DNA of 9,916 bases. It comes from Nostoc sp. CHAB 5834. GTDB taxonomy: Bacteria > Cyanobacteriota > Cyanobacteriia > Cyanobacteriales > Nostocaceae. The position numbers and the translations under genes are program-made. Location of the stretch: NCBI GenBank assembly GCA_020829485.1, contig JAIVFU010000193.1:1-9916 (forward strand), written 5' to 3'. The number at the start of each line of letters is the position of its first letter. Position 1 is the stretch's first letter. Positions 1 to 7,172 of the stretch are shown here, piece after piece. A model generated the notes under the pieces. That model did not search any database, was not told the origin of the DNA, and worked only from the letters and a program-made list of their open reading frames with translations.

Positions 1-827
1 ACCTCGGGTGGGTGCGCATGCGAGAGCCGTTGCGCTTTAGTGGCTCCCTCAAGGGCGCCACGGTATCGCGCACCGCCCACGCCTGGTTCATCTCCATCCT
101 GGTGGAGACCGAAGACGTTCCCCTGCCCAGCAAAAGCCAAGCTGCGGTCGGGGTGGACTTCGGAGTCAGTGCGTTGGCGGTGCTGAGCACGGGGGAGCCG
201 GTGGAAGGGCCAAAGGCCCTTCGTACTCTGCTCGACCGGCTCAAGCGGCGTTCCCGTGCCCACAGCCGCAAGGTGAAGGGGTCCGCCAACCGGAGGAAGT
301 CGGCTCAGGCCTTAGCCCGGTTGCATTGGCGTATCTCTTGTGTCCGGAATGACTCGCTTCACAAGCTCAGCAACCGGTTGACCCGAGACTATGCCTGGAT
401 TGCCATTGAGGACCTGAACGTCAAGGGGATGATGGCCAACAGGCACTTGTCCCTCTCCCTTGCCGATGCCTCCTTCGGTGAGCTGCGCAGGCAGCTCACG
501 TACAAGGCTGCTCAGCGGGGAGTGCATCTGGCGGTCGTAGACCGCTGGTATCCGAGTTCGAAGAGCTGCAGCGCCTGTGGCGCTGTCAACGACTCCTTGA
601 CGCTTGGCACTCGGGTCTGGGTGTGCACCGCTTGTGGTGCAACTCACGAGCGAGACCACAACGCCGCCAAAAACATACTGGCGCAGAGTCTGAGAGACGC
701 TGCGCCAGTGAATGAAGAAACATGTGCCCCCGGTGCGGGGGTTTTAGCCTGTGGAGAGGGAAGCTCTGGCCGGGCGCGCAAGCGCTCGGTGAAACTGCCC
801 TCTGTGAAGCAGGAAGTTAAGGCATAA
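1..827 (+). CDS. tnpB: TnpB, RNA-guided RuvC nuclease of an IS200/IS605-type element (5' end outside window)
   Basis: The frame is open from the first base and reads LGWVRMREPLRFSGSLKGATVS, a familiar internal stretch of TnpB, so the GTG at 12 is not the true start and the N-terminal part lies upstream. Counting residues from the GTG at 12, the RuvC-like core is complete: motif I VGVDFG with D49, motif II AIEDLN with E133, a four-cysteine zinc finger (C186, C189, C205, C208), and motif III ERDHNAAKNI with D215. The C-terminal tail ends in RSVKLPSVKQEVKA, a type of ending seen in many TnpB proteins. Family knowledge: TnpB is a small guide-RNA-directed DNA nuclease that helps its transposon persist, and its guide RNA is made from the gene's 3' end plus the transposon right end. 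No tnpA transposase is visible, though it could lie to the left. Nothing suggests decay in the part that can be seen. Confidence 0.93.
   Translation, partial: LGWVRMREPLRFSGSLKGATVSRTAHAWFISILVETEDVPLPSKSQAAVGVDFGVSALAVLSTGEPVEGPKALRTLLDRLKRRSRAHSRKVKGSANRRKSAQALARLHWRISCVRNDSLHKLSNRLTRDYAWIAIEDLNVKGMMANRHLSLSLADASFGELRRQLTYKAAQRGVHLAVVDRWYPSSKSCSACGAVNDSLTLGTRVWVCTACGATHERDHNAAKNILAQSLRDAAPVNEETCAPGAGVLACGEGSSGRARKRSVKLPSVKQEVKA
727..741 (+). other. GC-rich hairpin inside the 3' end of tnpB
   Basis: CCCCCG (727-732) can pair with CGGGGG (736-741) across a three-base loop and is followed by TTTTA. It lies in the tail-coding part of tnpB, beyond the last RuvC motif. This is the stretch where the guide (omega/reRNA) scaffold of TnpB elements usually lies, so the hairpin may be part of that RNA. 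The pairing is seen in the sequence; the role is inference. Confidence 0.35.
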
Positions 828-855
828 CTTGGCCAAATGGCCACTTTATGCTTTA
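818..855 (+). repeat. Imperfect hairpin at the probable right end of the tnpB element
   Basis: TAAGGCATAA (818-827) pairs with TTATGCTTTA (846-855), ten positions with one G-T wobble. Inside it, after a two-by-two mismatch, TGGCC (830-834) pairs with GGCCA (839-843) around a four-base loop. The outer left arm ends in the tnpB stop codon TAA at 825-827. IS200/IS605 elements lack terminal inverted repeats and instead carry subterminal hairpins recognised by the TnpA Y1 transposase, so this structure fits a right-end hairpin and the 3' part of the guide RNA scaffold. The exact right boundary cannot be placed from this window alone. Confidence 0.6.
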
Positions 856-876
856 CGGCACAGCTTCCCTATACAT

Positions 877-895
877 CCTAGGCAAAACCTTAGGA
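877..895 (+). promoter_or_regulatory. Ribosome binding site of the DUF262-like gene, inside a hairpin
   Basis: AGGA at 892-895 sits five bases before the ATG at 901 and supports that start. CCTAGG (877-882) can pair with CTTAGG (889-894, one G-T pair) around a six-base loop, so most of the Shine-Dalgarno sequence would lie in the stem. The pairing is visible in the sequence; control of translation by it is inference. Confidence 0.45.
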
Positions 896-900
896 AACAT

Positions 901-1785
901 ATGAAAACCAATATCTCGCTCTTCCCCCTGCTTGCCTTTGTTCGTGAAATGGTAACGTCGAACGAATACGCTCCCGTGACACCCTCTGACTTCAATTGGA
1001 GCCCTCAGGACGTCATTGACTTTCTGAATCGTCTTTTGAAGGGATTTCCAATTGAAAAATTGGTTATTTGGACTCAAAATTCTCATCAAAAAGAGATGTG
1101 GAAGGTCCCCAAAGAGAACCATGCTACGGGGAACATCATCCTCTCGGGCTATCCGCAAATTGCGACGCTCGCGTGGCTCAGACATCTTGGTATGCGCAAA
1201 ATGTCCCATCAAGTGGGCGTCGAAGCAAAAGTGTTTTGTGGGAGCTGCTGGTTTTACTGGCAGCGTTCTACCGCTTCTTTTGTTTATCGCAATTTGGGAG
1301 GAAAGGAACTACAGTCCCTTGACTTCATCCCCGTAAACACAATGCTAGGTTCCGAATGGAACTCCTACGTTCGGGCCGTGTTGCGAGAAAATCCAGGCAT
1401 TATCTTCGATGACATTGACGCGGTGGGGGCTACCCTCCAGGGGAACCTAGTCACCTATTCTTTGGTCTGTGAACGAGTGTCTACAGATGAACCGAGTGAG
1501 ATTCTGGAGTACATCCAAAGGACTCAGGTTGCTCCCGCTTCACGAGCAGATGCCGAAAGTGTCTTCAAGGCGGCTTTTATTCCAGTCAACAGCGAATTCA
1601 ATGAAGCGCTTGCTTCGCTGGAGCTGAAAGTACGTGAATACGACGGTCGCCTCCAGGATGTCTACGATGACGACGAAGTAGTGCGCTATGCTTTGTCTGT
1701 GTTGATTCCGGAGTTTGAGTACCCGGACTATTCTCACAAGTATTTGTCAGAAATTCTGGCCAAAATCAAACGTTCTGTCCAATAA
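901..1785 (+). CDS. DUF262-like protein with a degenerate active-site motif
   Basis: This is a 294-residue protein if it starts at the ATG at 901. That start has an AGGA five bases upstream and is preferred to a TTG at 829 that would lie inside the tnpB hairpin. The N-terminal third resembles the DUF262 (GmrS-type, ParB/Srx-like fold) domain: FNWSPQDVIDFLNRLLKGFPI (about 31-51), then a hydrophobic strand and ILSGYPQIATLAWL (80-93). In DUF262 proteins the last segment normally reads like ILDGxQRLTTLxWL, so the key D, Q and R are replaced here by S, P and Q while the surrounding pattern is kept. The rest (about 100-294) has no motif I recognise. GmrS-type domains use NTP hydrolysis in type IV restriction and related defence systems; this copy may be catalytically inactive or changed. 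It has no fused GmrD/HNH half, and its AT content is visibly higher than that of the downstream helicase, hinting at a separate origin. The DUF262 assignment rests on motif resemblance only. Confidence 0.6.
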   Translation: MKTNISLFPLLAFVREMVTSNEYAPVTPSDFNWSPQDVIDFLNRLLKGFPIEKLVIWTQNSHQKEMWKVPKENHATGNIILSGYPQIATLAWLRHLGMRKMSHQVGVEAKVFCGSCWFYWQRSTASFVYRNLGGKELQSLDFIPVNTMLGSEWNSYVRAVLRENPGIIFDDIDAVGATLQGNLVTYSLVCERVSTDEPSEILEYIQRTQVAPASRADAESVFKAAFIPVNSEFNEALASLELKVREYDGRLQDVYDDDEVVRYALSVLIPEFEYPDYSHKYLSEILAKIKRSVQ

Positions 1786-1828
1786 ATTGGACAAAGTCTG
1801 CCTCTGACTATTCCATTTGCATTCATTC

Positions 1829-1853
1829 AAAAGGCCGCCATGCGGCCTTTTTC
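1829..1853 (+). terminator. Rho-independent terminator after the DUF262-like gene
   Basis: AAAAGGCCGC (1829-1838) and GCGGCCTTTT (1842-1851) form a perfect ten-base stem with a CAT loop, followed by more T residues. It ends transcription about 45-65 bases after the stop at 1785 and separates this gene from the helicase operon. Confidence 0.92.
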
Positions 1854-1872
1854 TTTTCGGAGTCTTTGCTGT

Positions 1873-1908
1873 GTTTACGTTGCCATTTTATTCGTTTAAA
1901 ATGTAAAC
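1873..1908 (+). promoter_or_regulatory. Promoter of the helicase operon with overlapping GTTTA/TAAAC half-sites
   Basis: A -35-like TTTACG (1874-1879) and a -10-like TAAAAT (1897-1902) are 17 bases apart, which would put the transcription start near 1909. The same stretch contains GTTTAC (1873-1878), GTTTA (1894-1898) and GTAAAC (1903-1908): two direct copies 21 bases (about two helical turns) apart and one inverted copy. They cover both promoter boxes, so a dimeric repressor binding here would block RNA polymerase. The half-sites are seen in the sequence; the repressor is inferred and none is encoded in the window. Confidence 0.5.
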
Positions 1909-2076
1909 TATGTGGCAAGCATCGATAGGCTAAAGCGCAAAATTTGCGCACTGGGCGGGTGCTGCCGAGATTTCAATGGGCCCGAGCATTCCTGTGGGCC
2001 TGCCACGTGCGAAGTTTCGTTAGTCCGCGAGACTTCCACCGCTGTACCATGCAGCACTGAAAGGTCATCCCCGCAC
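1909..2076 (+). other. Leader region of the helicase mRNA with possible alternative structures
   Basis: The helicase reading frame is open back to a GTG at 1912, but that GTG has no ribosome binding site and lies where the promoter predicts the transcription start. The 55 residues it would add contain six cysteines and look unlike the rest of the protein, so an untranslated leader is more likely. Pairings visible here: GCGCA (1935-1939) with TGCGC (1945-1949); GGCCC (1979-1983) with GGGCC (1996-2000); GTGGCA (1912-1917) with TGCCAC (2001-2006); and GTGCTGC (1959-1965) with GCAGCAC (2051-2057) just before the GAAAGG that precedes the ATG at 2077. No known riboswitch class was recognised. Confidence 0.4.
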
Positions 2077-5000
2077 ATGAATTCAGAATCCGCGAGTGTC
2101 ATTGAGCTGCTCACATACATTGAAGAGGTAGAGAAGCTCAAGAGAAAGCCCGTTTACGTTGTTCCCACGGATTTCTTTGTCGCGCACCAATCCGATTTGG
2201 AATTACTCCCAGAGGTCACGGCAAACACTGTGGAGACGGAGCGGGAGGTGTGGCTACGTGTGCCGCGGATGCAAGAAACCCCCGCACCAACTATCCCGGC
2301 CGCGCTGGTGCCGTGGGTGACCAGCACCAAGAGCTTGGACAAGCTCCCTGTTCTCAATAGCAGCCGAGGTCCCTTGGAAGGTGAGCCGAAGGGCACAAAC
2401 ATTTCCATTGAGCAGCATCCTGAAGTGGTGGCGCTGTTCGACTGGTACCTTGAATATCAATGGGCCCCTTGGGTGGCGGCTGAAAAGCCCCGTCGCAAGT
2501 CCATTTCACTCTACAACAAGCTATTCCAGCTGTACCAGGTGCTGTCATCGGATGGAGCCGAAAACCCCGTAGAACTCGTTTGGGGGCTCGGAATGGCCTC
2601 TTGGAAGCCCGCGGGCTCTGCCAACAAAGTGGAGCACCCTCTGCTTACCCAGTCTTGCGACTTGCGCCTCAACGAAAAGACCTTTGCTCTGGAAATCTAC
2701 CCACGCCAGGCAGAGGCAAAGATTGAGCTCGACTGCTACTCCGAGATGGAGCTGGCTGGCGTTCTTCCGCTAGAGAGTATGTGGAAGGAAGCCCTCTCTA
2801 AGCAAGCGACGAACGTAAATCCTTTTGAGCACAGCACCTACGAAGGCTTTCTGAAGGCAGCAGTCGCCCAATTGGATTCCACGGGTCGCTACGAAGAGCG
2901 AATGGACGGGCAGCCCCTGCCTACGCCAGGTGAAAACCTCCTTGTCACCAGCTCTTGGGTGGTGTTTGCACGCAAGCGTTCTGCGGATGTGTTCCTCGAA
3001 GATGTTCGACGCTTCAAGGCAAAGCTGGCCGATGGCGCGGAAGTTCCTCCTGTCATCAAGGAGTTTGTGAAGGAGGGAGATTCGCAGGTTAGGGTCCAAC
3101 CTGAAGTTGCTTTCAGGGGGCTTTCCACCAGTGCATCGGGCAACGGCGTTCGTGACCTGTTCTTCCCTTTGCCCTATAACGAAGAGCAGGTCTCAATTGC
3201 TTCCAAGCTTGAGAACAACAGCGGCGTGATTGTTCAGGGTCCTCCCGGTACCGGAAAGACCCACACCATTGCCAACATCATCTGCCACTACCTAGCCCAA
3301 GGTAAGCGGGTACTGGTTACCTCCAAAGGGGACACCGCGCTTTCTGTGCTTCAAGAGAAGCTGCCTGAGCGGATTCGCGCCCTGAGCGTCAGCCTCCTGT
3401 CCGATGAGCAAGACGGTATGCGCCAGTTTGAGCATTCCATTGCTCGCATCGCCGCCGAGGTAGCGTCCCTGCAGCCTTCACAGCTTCAAGCCAATATCGG
3501 GCAGCTGGAAAGCTCTCTGAATGAGCTCCATGCTCGGATAGCCTCGCTGGACCAAGACATCAGCCGGGAAGCTGCTTTGAACATGCAGACATATCCTTTT
3601 CAGGGCCGAGACGTGGCGCCGGAGGAGCTGGCCAAGCTTGTCATGGACCAGATGGACGACCATCAGTGGTTTGTGGACCAACTTCCCTCCAGTGGCGCGG
3701 AGGCGCTGCCCTTCACCGAGGCAGAGGCTCAGCAACTGCGCGCGGCCCGGTCTGCCTGCAAAGGAGATTTGGGGTACGTTGAAATTGCGCTTCCTGAGCT
3801 GACCGCGCTTCCGGGGTGGGACGTACTCTTAGGCCTTCACCGCGATATCGTTCGAGCCAAGGAGATTGACGAAGACGTGGAGAGCGGCGATGTTTTTGCT
3901 CTCAAAGATTCCTCTTTTGAAACCTTCGAGGCTGCTCGGGCTCTGCTTAGCAAGGCTTCCGCCTATCTGGAGTCATTGAAGGAATTGAACTCAAGTGTCT
4001 TGGGCTCAGGGCTCCTGCGCAAGTTGCGCGAGCTGAAAGCAGAAGATGTTCTCGTTACCAATCTGGCCGAGCTCACTGAAAAGTTCAAGAAGCTGGAGGC
4101 ATTCCGCAAGCAGCTTGTTGCCCAGGCTGTAGACATTCCGGATGGTGTCGAAAAGCACCAGGACTTTCTGGATGCTCTGCACCGACTCGAAGAAGGCAAG
4201 AGCCCGTTTGCATTGCCCTTCGGCAAAGGGGAGGCCCGAAAGCTCATTGGCGAAGTGACCGTGGCGGGTACCAAGCCTTCTGGGGTGGAGCAATGGAAGC
4301 TGGTGAAGTCCGCGCTGAAATGGCGGGTTGCCGCGTCCCAGGAACTTGCTCGGCTTGCTTCGCTCGGGGGCGAGTTCGGATTGGAGCCGGTCTCCCGAAC
4401 CGAACTTTTTGCTGGAGTGCGAGAAGGCGTATCGCAACTCGAAGTCGTTGAGCGTGTGCACCAACTGGTGTACGGCATCGAGCGGGGGCTCTACGCGGAC
4501 GTCGAACGGGTTTTTGGTACCCGGGTGGCTGCCGAGGTTCCTGAGAGCCCCGAGACGGGGCTCAATCCTGTTGTCGCCAGCCTTCATGCACATCTCGACA
4601 AGGGAAGACTGGGCTACGCCATGGCCAGGGTGACCGAGTATGTGAATGCCCTCGAAGTAGGGCAGGGTCCGCTGCAGCTGTGTGCCAAGGAGTTCCTGCA
4701 AGAGCGTTTGGGCAATTCGGATGCGGAGGAACCAGCTCTCAGAACGTCATGGCTGGAGATTCAAGATGAGCTCAAAAGGCTCACCAAGCTCAAGCCCCAG
4801 CTGGAGTTGATTGGTCAAATGGCGGAGGCGGCCACGAAGGCCGGGGCACCCCTCTGGGGAGCCAAGCTGCTCACCGAGCCCCCCACCGAAGATTTCGACC
4901 CGGTGTTACCCGCAAACTGGGCCGACGCCTGGGCTTGGCGCATTGCCTACAGTGTGCTCACCAAGCTGGACGTTCACTCCAAGCTTCGCTTACGTTTCGA

Positions 5001-6558
5001 AGAGCGCAGAGAGCTCACACGCTTGTTATCCAAGACCTACCAGGACCTGGTGGCCGAACGCACTTGGCTGGGCGTCTACAACAATTCGCCACCGAGCATC
5101 CGACAGGCCTTGCAGGGTTACCTGACGTCCATTCAAGCCATGGGCTCGGGTACGGGCATTCGGGCGCTTCGTCATCGGCGTAACGCACGGGAAGCCATGG
5201 TCAAGGCGTACCAGGCGGTGCCTTGCTGGATTCTTCCTCAATGGCGCGTGTCCGAAACACTTCCGGCTGAGATGGGGCTGTTTGACCTGGTCATCATAGA
5301 CGAGGCCTCGCAATCCGATATCTGGGCTCTTCCTGCGCTTTTGCGGGGACGGCAGCTGCTGGTCGTGGGCGACCACAAGCAAGTGTCTCCCTCCGTTGTG
5401 GGAATGCCTGAGCAGAAAATCGTAGACATCCAGCGGCGTTTTCTGGATGCACAGCCTCACGGCCGCCACATGACGCCGGACATGTCCATCTATGACCTCG
5501 CTCGGGTGGTCTTTGCGGGTAATTCGGTGATGTTGAAGGAACACTTCCGGTGCGTCTCTCCTATCATCGAGTACTCCAACCGGGAGTTTTACGACAACGA
5601 AATTCAGGCGCTGCGGGTACCCAAATCCACTGAGCGCCTGGACCCCCCGTTGATTGATGTGACGGTGAAGGGGGGCTACCGCCAGGGCGACCGCAATCCC
5701 GTAGAAGCCAAAGCCATCGTGGACGAAATCCAGGCCATTCTGGAGGACGACGCCTACGCGGGCAGAACTATTGGAGTGGTGACACTGGTAGGTACTGACC
5801 AGGCGAAGTTGATTCATGAGCTCATCGCCGAGTCGATTTCCCCTGAAGCTGTCATTGCCCGCAAGATTACAGTTGGACCGCCTCCGATGTTCCAAGGGCG
5901 CGAGCGCGACATCATGATGGTGTCAATGGTTCTGCAGCGGGGAGACCGAGCTGCCGCGAATTCTTTGGGCCAACAGCAACGCTTCAATGTGGCCCTTTCA
6001 CGCGCACGTGACCGCACGTACCTGTTCCGCTCGGTCGAGGATTCCGACTTTCCGGCCGACTCCCTAACTGGTCGGCTGATGCAACACTTCCGGAGACCCT
6101 TCGTACAGGACCAGCGTGGAGTATCGGCCAGCCGTGAGCTGTGTGAGTCCGGCTTTGAGAGAGAGATGTTTGACGCGCTCACCAGCCGAGGCTACCGTGT
6201 CCGCCCGCAAGTTCCTTGTGGCGGGTATCGGATTGACTTCGTGGTGGAGGGCGCCGAAGGCCGTCGTCTCGCTGTGGAGTGTGACGGTGACCGATTCCAC
6301 GGCCCTGGACAGTGGGGCGCCGACATGGCCCGACAGAGAGTACTGGAGCGTGCCGGCTGGGTTTTCTGGCGTTGCTTTGCATCCAGCTTCGTCCGCAGGC
6401 GCCAAGAGGTGCTTGCTGACCTTGTGCAGACACTCACGGGCTTGGGTATTGAGCCCCTTGGAGATGCGCCTTATGATGACTCTGTGTGGGTGAGCAACAA
6501 GACCGTTGACCCCCTCAAGGTGACTGAGGCCTCGTCACCGGTCGAAGAAAGCATCTGA
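2077..6558 (+). CDS. SF1 (UPF1/DNA2-like) helicase fused to a C-terminal PD-(D/E)XK nuclease domain
   Basis: This is a 1493-residue protein from the ATG at 2077. The frame is open to a GTG at 1912, but the added part looks non-coding. Helicase motifs, in this numbering: Walker A GPPGTGKT (388-395), motif II VIIDEAS (DEAS 1075-1078), motif III VGDHKQVSPS (about 1097-1106), motif V-like QGRERDIMM (about 1273-1281) and motif VI QQRFNVALSRAR (about 1300-1311). The unusually long gap between motifs I and II (about 680 residues) is rich in charged helix and includes a probable coiled coil near 465-505. The C-terminal part, about 1357-1450, has the pattern FEREM...YRIDFVV (D1387)...LAVECDGDRFHG (E1401), as in MTES_1575/DUF559/Vsr-like endonuclease domains. 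The N-terminal 360 or so residues are unassigned. Expected activity: ATP-driven translocation or unwinding of nucleic acid coupled to DNA cleavage. It forms an operon with the next gene through a TGATG junction. Similar helicase-nuclease fusions occur in phage defence, so that role is inferred; no named system was identified. Confidence 0.88.
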   Translation: MNSESASVIELLTYIEEVEKLKRKPVYVVPTDFFVAHQSDLELLPEVTANTVETEREVWLRVPRMQETPAPTIPAALVPWVTSTKSLDKLPVLNSSRGPLEGEPKGTNISIEQHPEVVALFDWYLEYQWAPWVAAEKPRRKSISLYNKLFQLYQVLSSDGAENPVELVWGLGMASWKPAGSANKVEHPLLTQSCDLRLNEKTFALEIYPRQAEAKIELDCYSEMELAGVLPLESMWKEALSKQATNVNPFEHSTYEGFLKAAVAQLDSTGRYEERMDGQPLPTPGENLLVTSSWVVFARKRSADVFLEDVRRFKAKLADGAEVPPVIKEFVKEGDSQVRVQPEVAFRGLSTSASGNGVRDLFFPLPYNEEQVSIASKLENNSGVIVQGPPGTGKTHTIANIICHYLAQGKRVLVTSKGDTALSVLQEKLPERIRALSVSLLSDEQDGMRQFEHSIARIAAEVASLQPSQLQANIGQLESSLNELHARIASLDQDISREAALNMQTYPFQGRDVAPEELAKLVMDQMDDHQWFVDQLPSSGAEALPFTEAEAQQLRAARSACKGDLGYVEIALPELTALPGWDVLLGLHRDIVRAKEIDEDVESGDVFALKDSSFETFEAARALLSKASAYLESLKELNSSVLGSGLLRKLRELKAEDVLVTNLAELTEKFKKLEAFRKQLVAQAVDIPDGVEKHQDFLDALHRLEEGKSPFALPFGKGEARKLIGEVTVAGTKPSGVEQWKLVKSALKWRVAASQELARLASLGGEFGLEPVSRTELFAGVREGVSQLEVVERVHQLVYGIERGLYADVERVFGTRVAAEVPESPETGLNPVVASLHAHLDKGRLGYAMARVTEYVNALEVGQGPLQLCAKEFLQERLGNSDAEEPALRTSWLEIQDELKRLTKLKPQLELIGQMAEAATKAGAPLWGAKLLTEPPTEDFDPVLPANWADAWAWRIAYSVLTKLDVHSKLRLRFEERRELTRLLSKTYQDLVAERTWLGVYNNSPPSIRQALQGYLTSIQAMGSGTGIRALRHRRNAREAMVKAYQAVPCWILPQWRVSETLPAEMGLFDLVIIDEASQSDIWALPALLRGRQLLVVGDHKQVSPSVVGMPEQKIVDIQRRFLDAQPHGRHMTPDMSIYDLARVVFAGNSVMLKEHFRCVSPIIEYSNREFYDNEIQALRVPKSTERLDPPLIDVTVKGGYRQGDRNPVEAKAIVDEIQAILEDDAYAGRTIGVVTLVGTDQAKLIHELIAESISPEAVIARKITVGPPPMFQGRERDIMMVSMVLQRGDRAAANSLGQQQRFNVALSRARDRTYLFRSVEDSDFPADSLTGRLMQHFRRPFVQDQRGVSASRELCESGFEREMFDALTSRGYRVRPQVPCGGYRIDFVVEGAEGRRLAVECDGDRFHGPGQWGADMARQRVLERAGWVFWRCFASSFVRRRQEVLADLVQTLTGLGIEPLGDAPYDDSVWVSNKTVDPLKVTEASSPVEESI

Positions 6559-7118
6559 TGACGCGCCCCTACCGAAACCACGGCATCGACCAACTCGAAG
6601 CCCTTTTTGAAGCCCACATGTCGGACGCCTCGACGCTGAATTCGTTGGAGTTCGAGTTGAGCAGTCGGACCACCAAGAAAGCTATTGAGCTTCAAGGGCG
6701 TGTGGTCGAACAAATGGTTCAGCTCCAAAAGACTCAGGGAGAGCAGCTTTCCCTGATTAATACCTCAGGGCTGCCCCCCGTACAAGCGGGCCCCAAAGAA
6801 CTTCCCCCTCCTGTAGCGGCCGCTGCCGATGCCCCCGTTCTGGCACGCACAACTGCCCCGTCAGCCGCTCCGGCAAGCAGCCCAGCTTCCTTGCCTCACA
6901 TGCCCCCGCACGAAGCAGAACGTATTCTTTCGGTCAGGAACGATGCCCTTTGGGCGTCAGTGGAGTCAGCAAGGGCAACCCGTGTAAGCAAATCCAGCCC
7001 CGAATTTACCGGAGGACTTTCGCCCCAAGAGACAGCGACTCTTTTGGAGGCAGCTCGGCAAGCGAATGCGGCCTACCTGACCTTGGCAGCTTTACGAAAA
7101 CTGCGGTTCCCATCCTGA
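6558..7118 (+). CDS. Small helical, Pro/Ala-rich partner protein of the helicase-nuclease
   Basis: This is a 186-residue protein whose ATG at 6558 shares its A with the helicase stop codon (TGATG), a classic sign of translational coupling and of a fixed protein ratio. I do not recognise the family. Residues 9-65 look strongly helical (IDQLEALFEAH, LEFELSSRTTKKAIEL, GRVVEQMVQLQ) and could form a helical bundle or coiled-coil contact. Residues 71-117 are a low-complexity Pro/Ala/Ser linker, and 118-186 are again helical with GLSPQETATLLEAARQANAA. There is no signal peptide, membrane segment or enzyme motif. It is most likely a cytoplasmic adaptor or regulator that binds the helicase, for instance to control the nuclease or help sense a target; this is inference from the operon structure alone. 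Confidence 0.8.
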   Translation: MTRPYRNHGIDQLEALFEAHMSDASTLNSLEFELSSRTTKKAIELQGRVVEQMVQLQKTQGEQLSLINTSGLPPVQAGPKELPPPVAAAADAPVLARTTAPSAAPASSPASLPHMPPHEAERILSVRNDALWASVESARATRVSKSSPEFTGGLSPQETATLLEAARQANAAYLTLAALRKLRFPS

Positions 7119-7128
7119 GCAGAAGCAA

Positions 7129-7155
7129 AAAACGCACTCACAAAGAGTGCGTTTT
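7129..7155. terminator. Bidirectional terminator between the convergent helicase operon and pncB
   Basis: AAAACGCACTC (7129-7139) pairs with GAGTGCGTTTT (7145-7155), an eleven-base perfect stem around ACAAA. On the plus strand four T residues lie in the 3' arm. On the minus strand the A tract at 7127-7132 gives six U residues, so it should be stronger for pncB. It lies between the two stops at 7118 and 7173. Confidence 0.9.
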
Positions 7156-7172
7156 GCATTGAGAGGCGGGGC

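Noticed and set aside
829..900. TTG start at 829 extending the DUF262-like protein by 24 residues
   Set aside because: It lies within the tnpB right-end hairpin and has no ribosome binding site, while the ATG at 901 has AGGA at five-base spacing.
1872..1908. NadR-type operator (TGTTTA...TAAACA)
   Set aside because: Similar words are present, but their spacing does not match the six-base gap of known NadR sites. They precede the helicase rather than pncB.
1912..2076. GTG start at 1912 extending the helicase by 55 residues
   Set aside because: It has no ribosome binding site, it coincides with the predicted transcription start, and the added stretch is cysteine-rich and unlike the rest of the protein. 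Leaderless translation cannot be fully excluded.
4006..4701. Open frame of 231 codons on the minus strand inside the helicase gene
   Set aside because: It is antisense to the helical insert of the helicase, with no ribosome binding site or recognisable protein features.
5026..5895. Open frame of 289 codons on the minus strand inside the helicase gene
   Set aside because: It lies opposite conserved helicase motifs II, III and V, has no domain-like sequence, and is explained as a shadow of the GC-biased coding frame.
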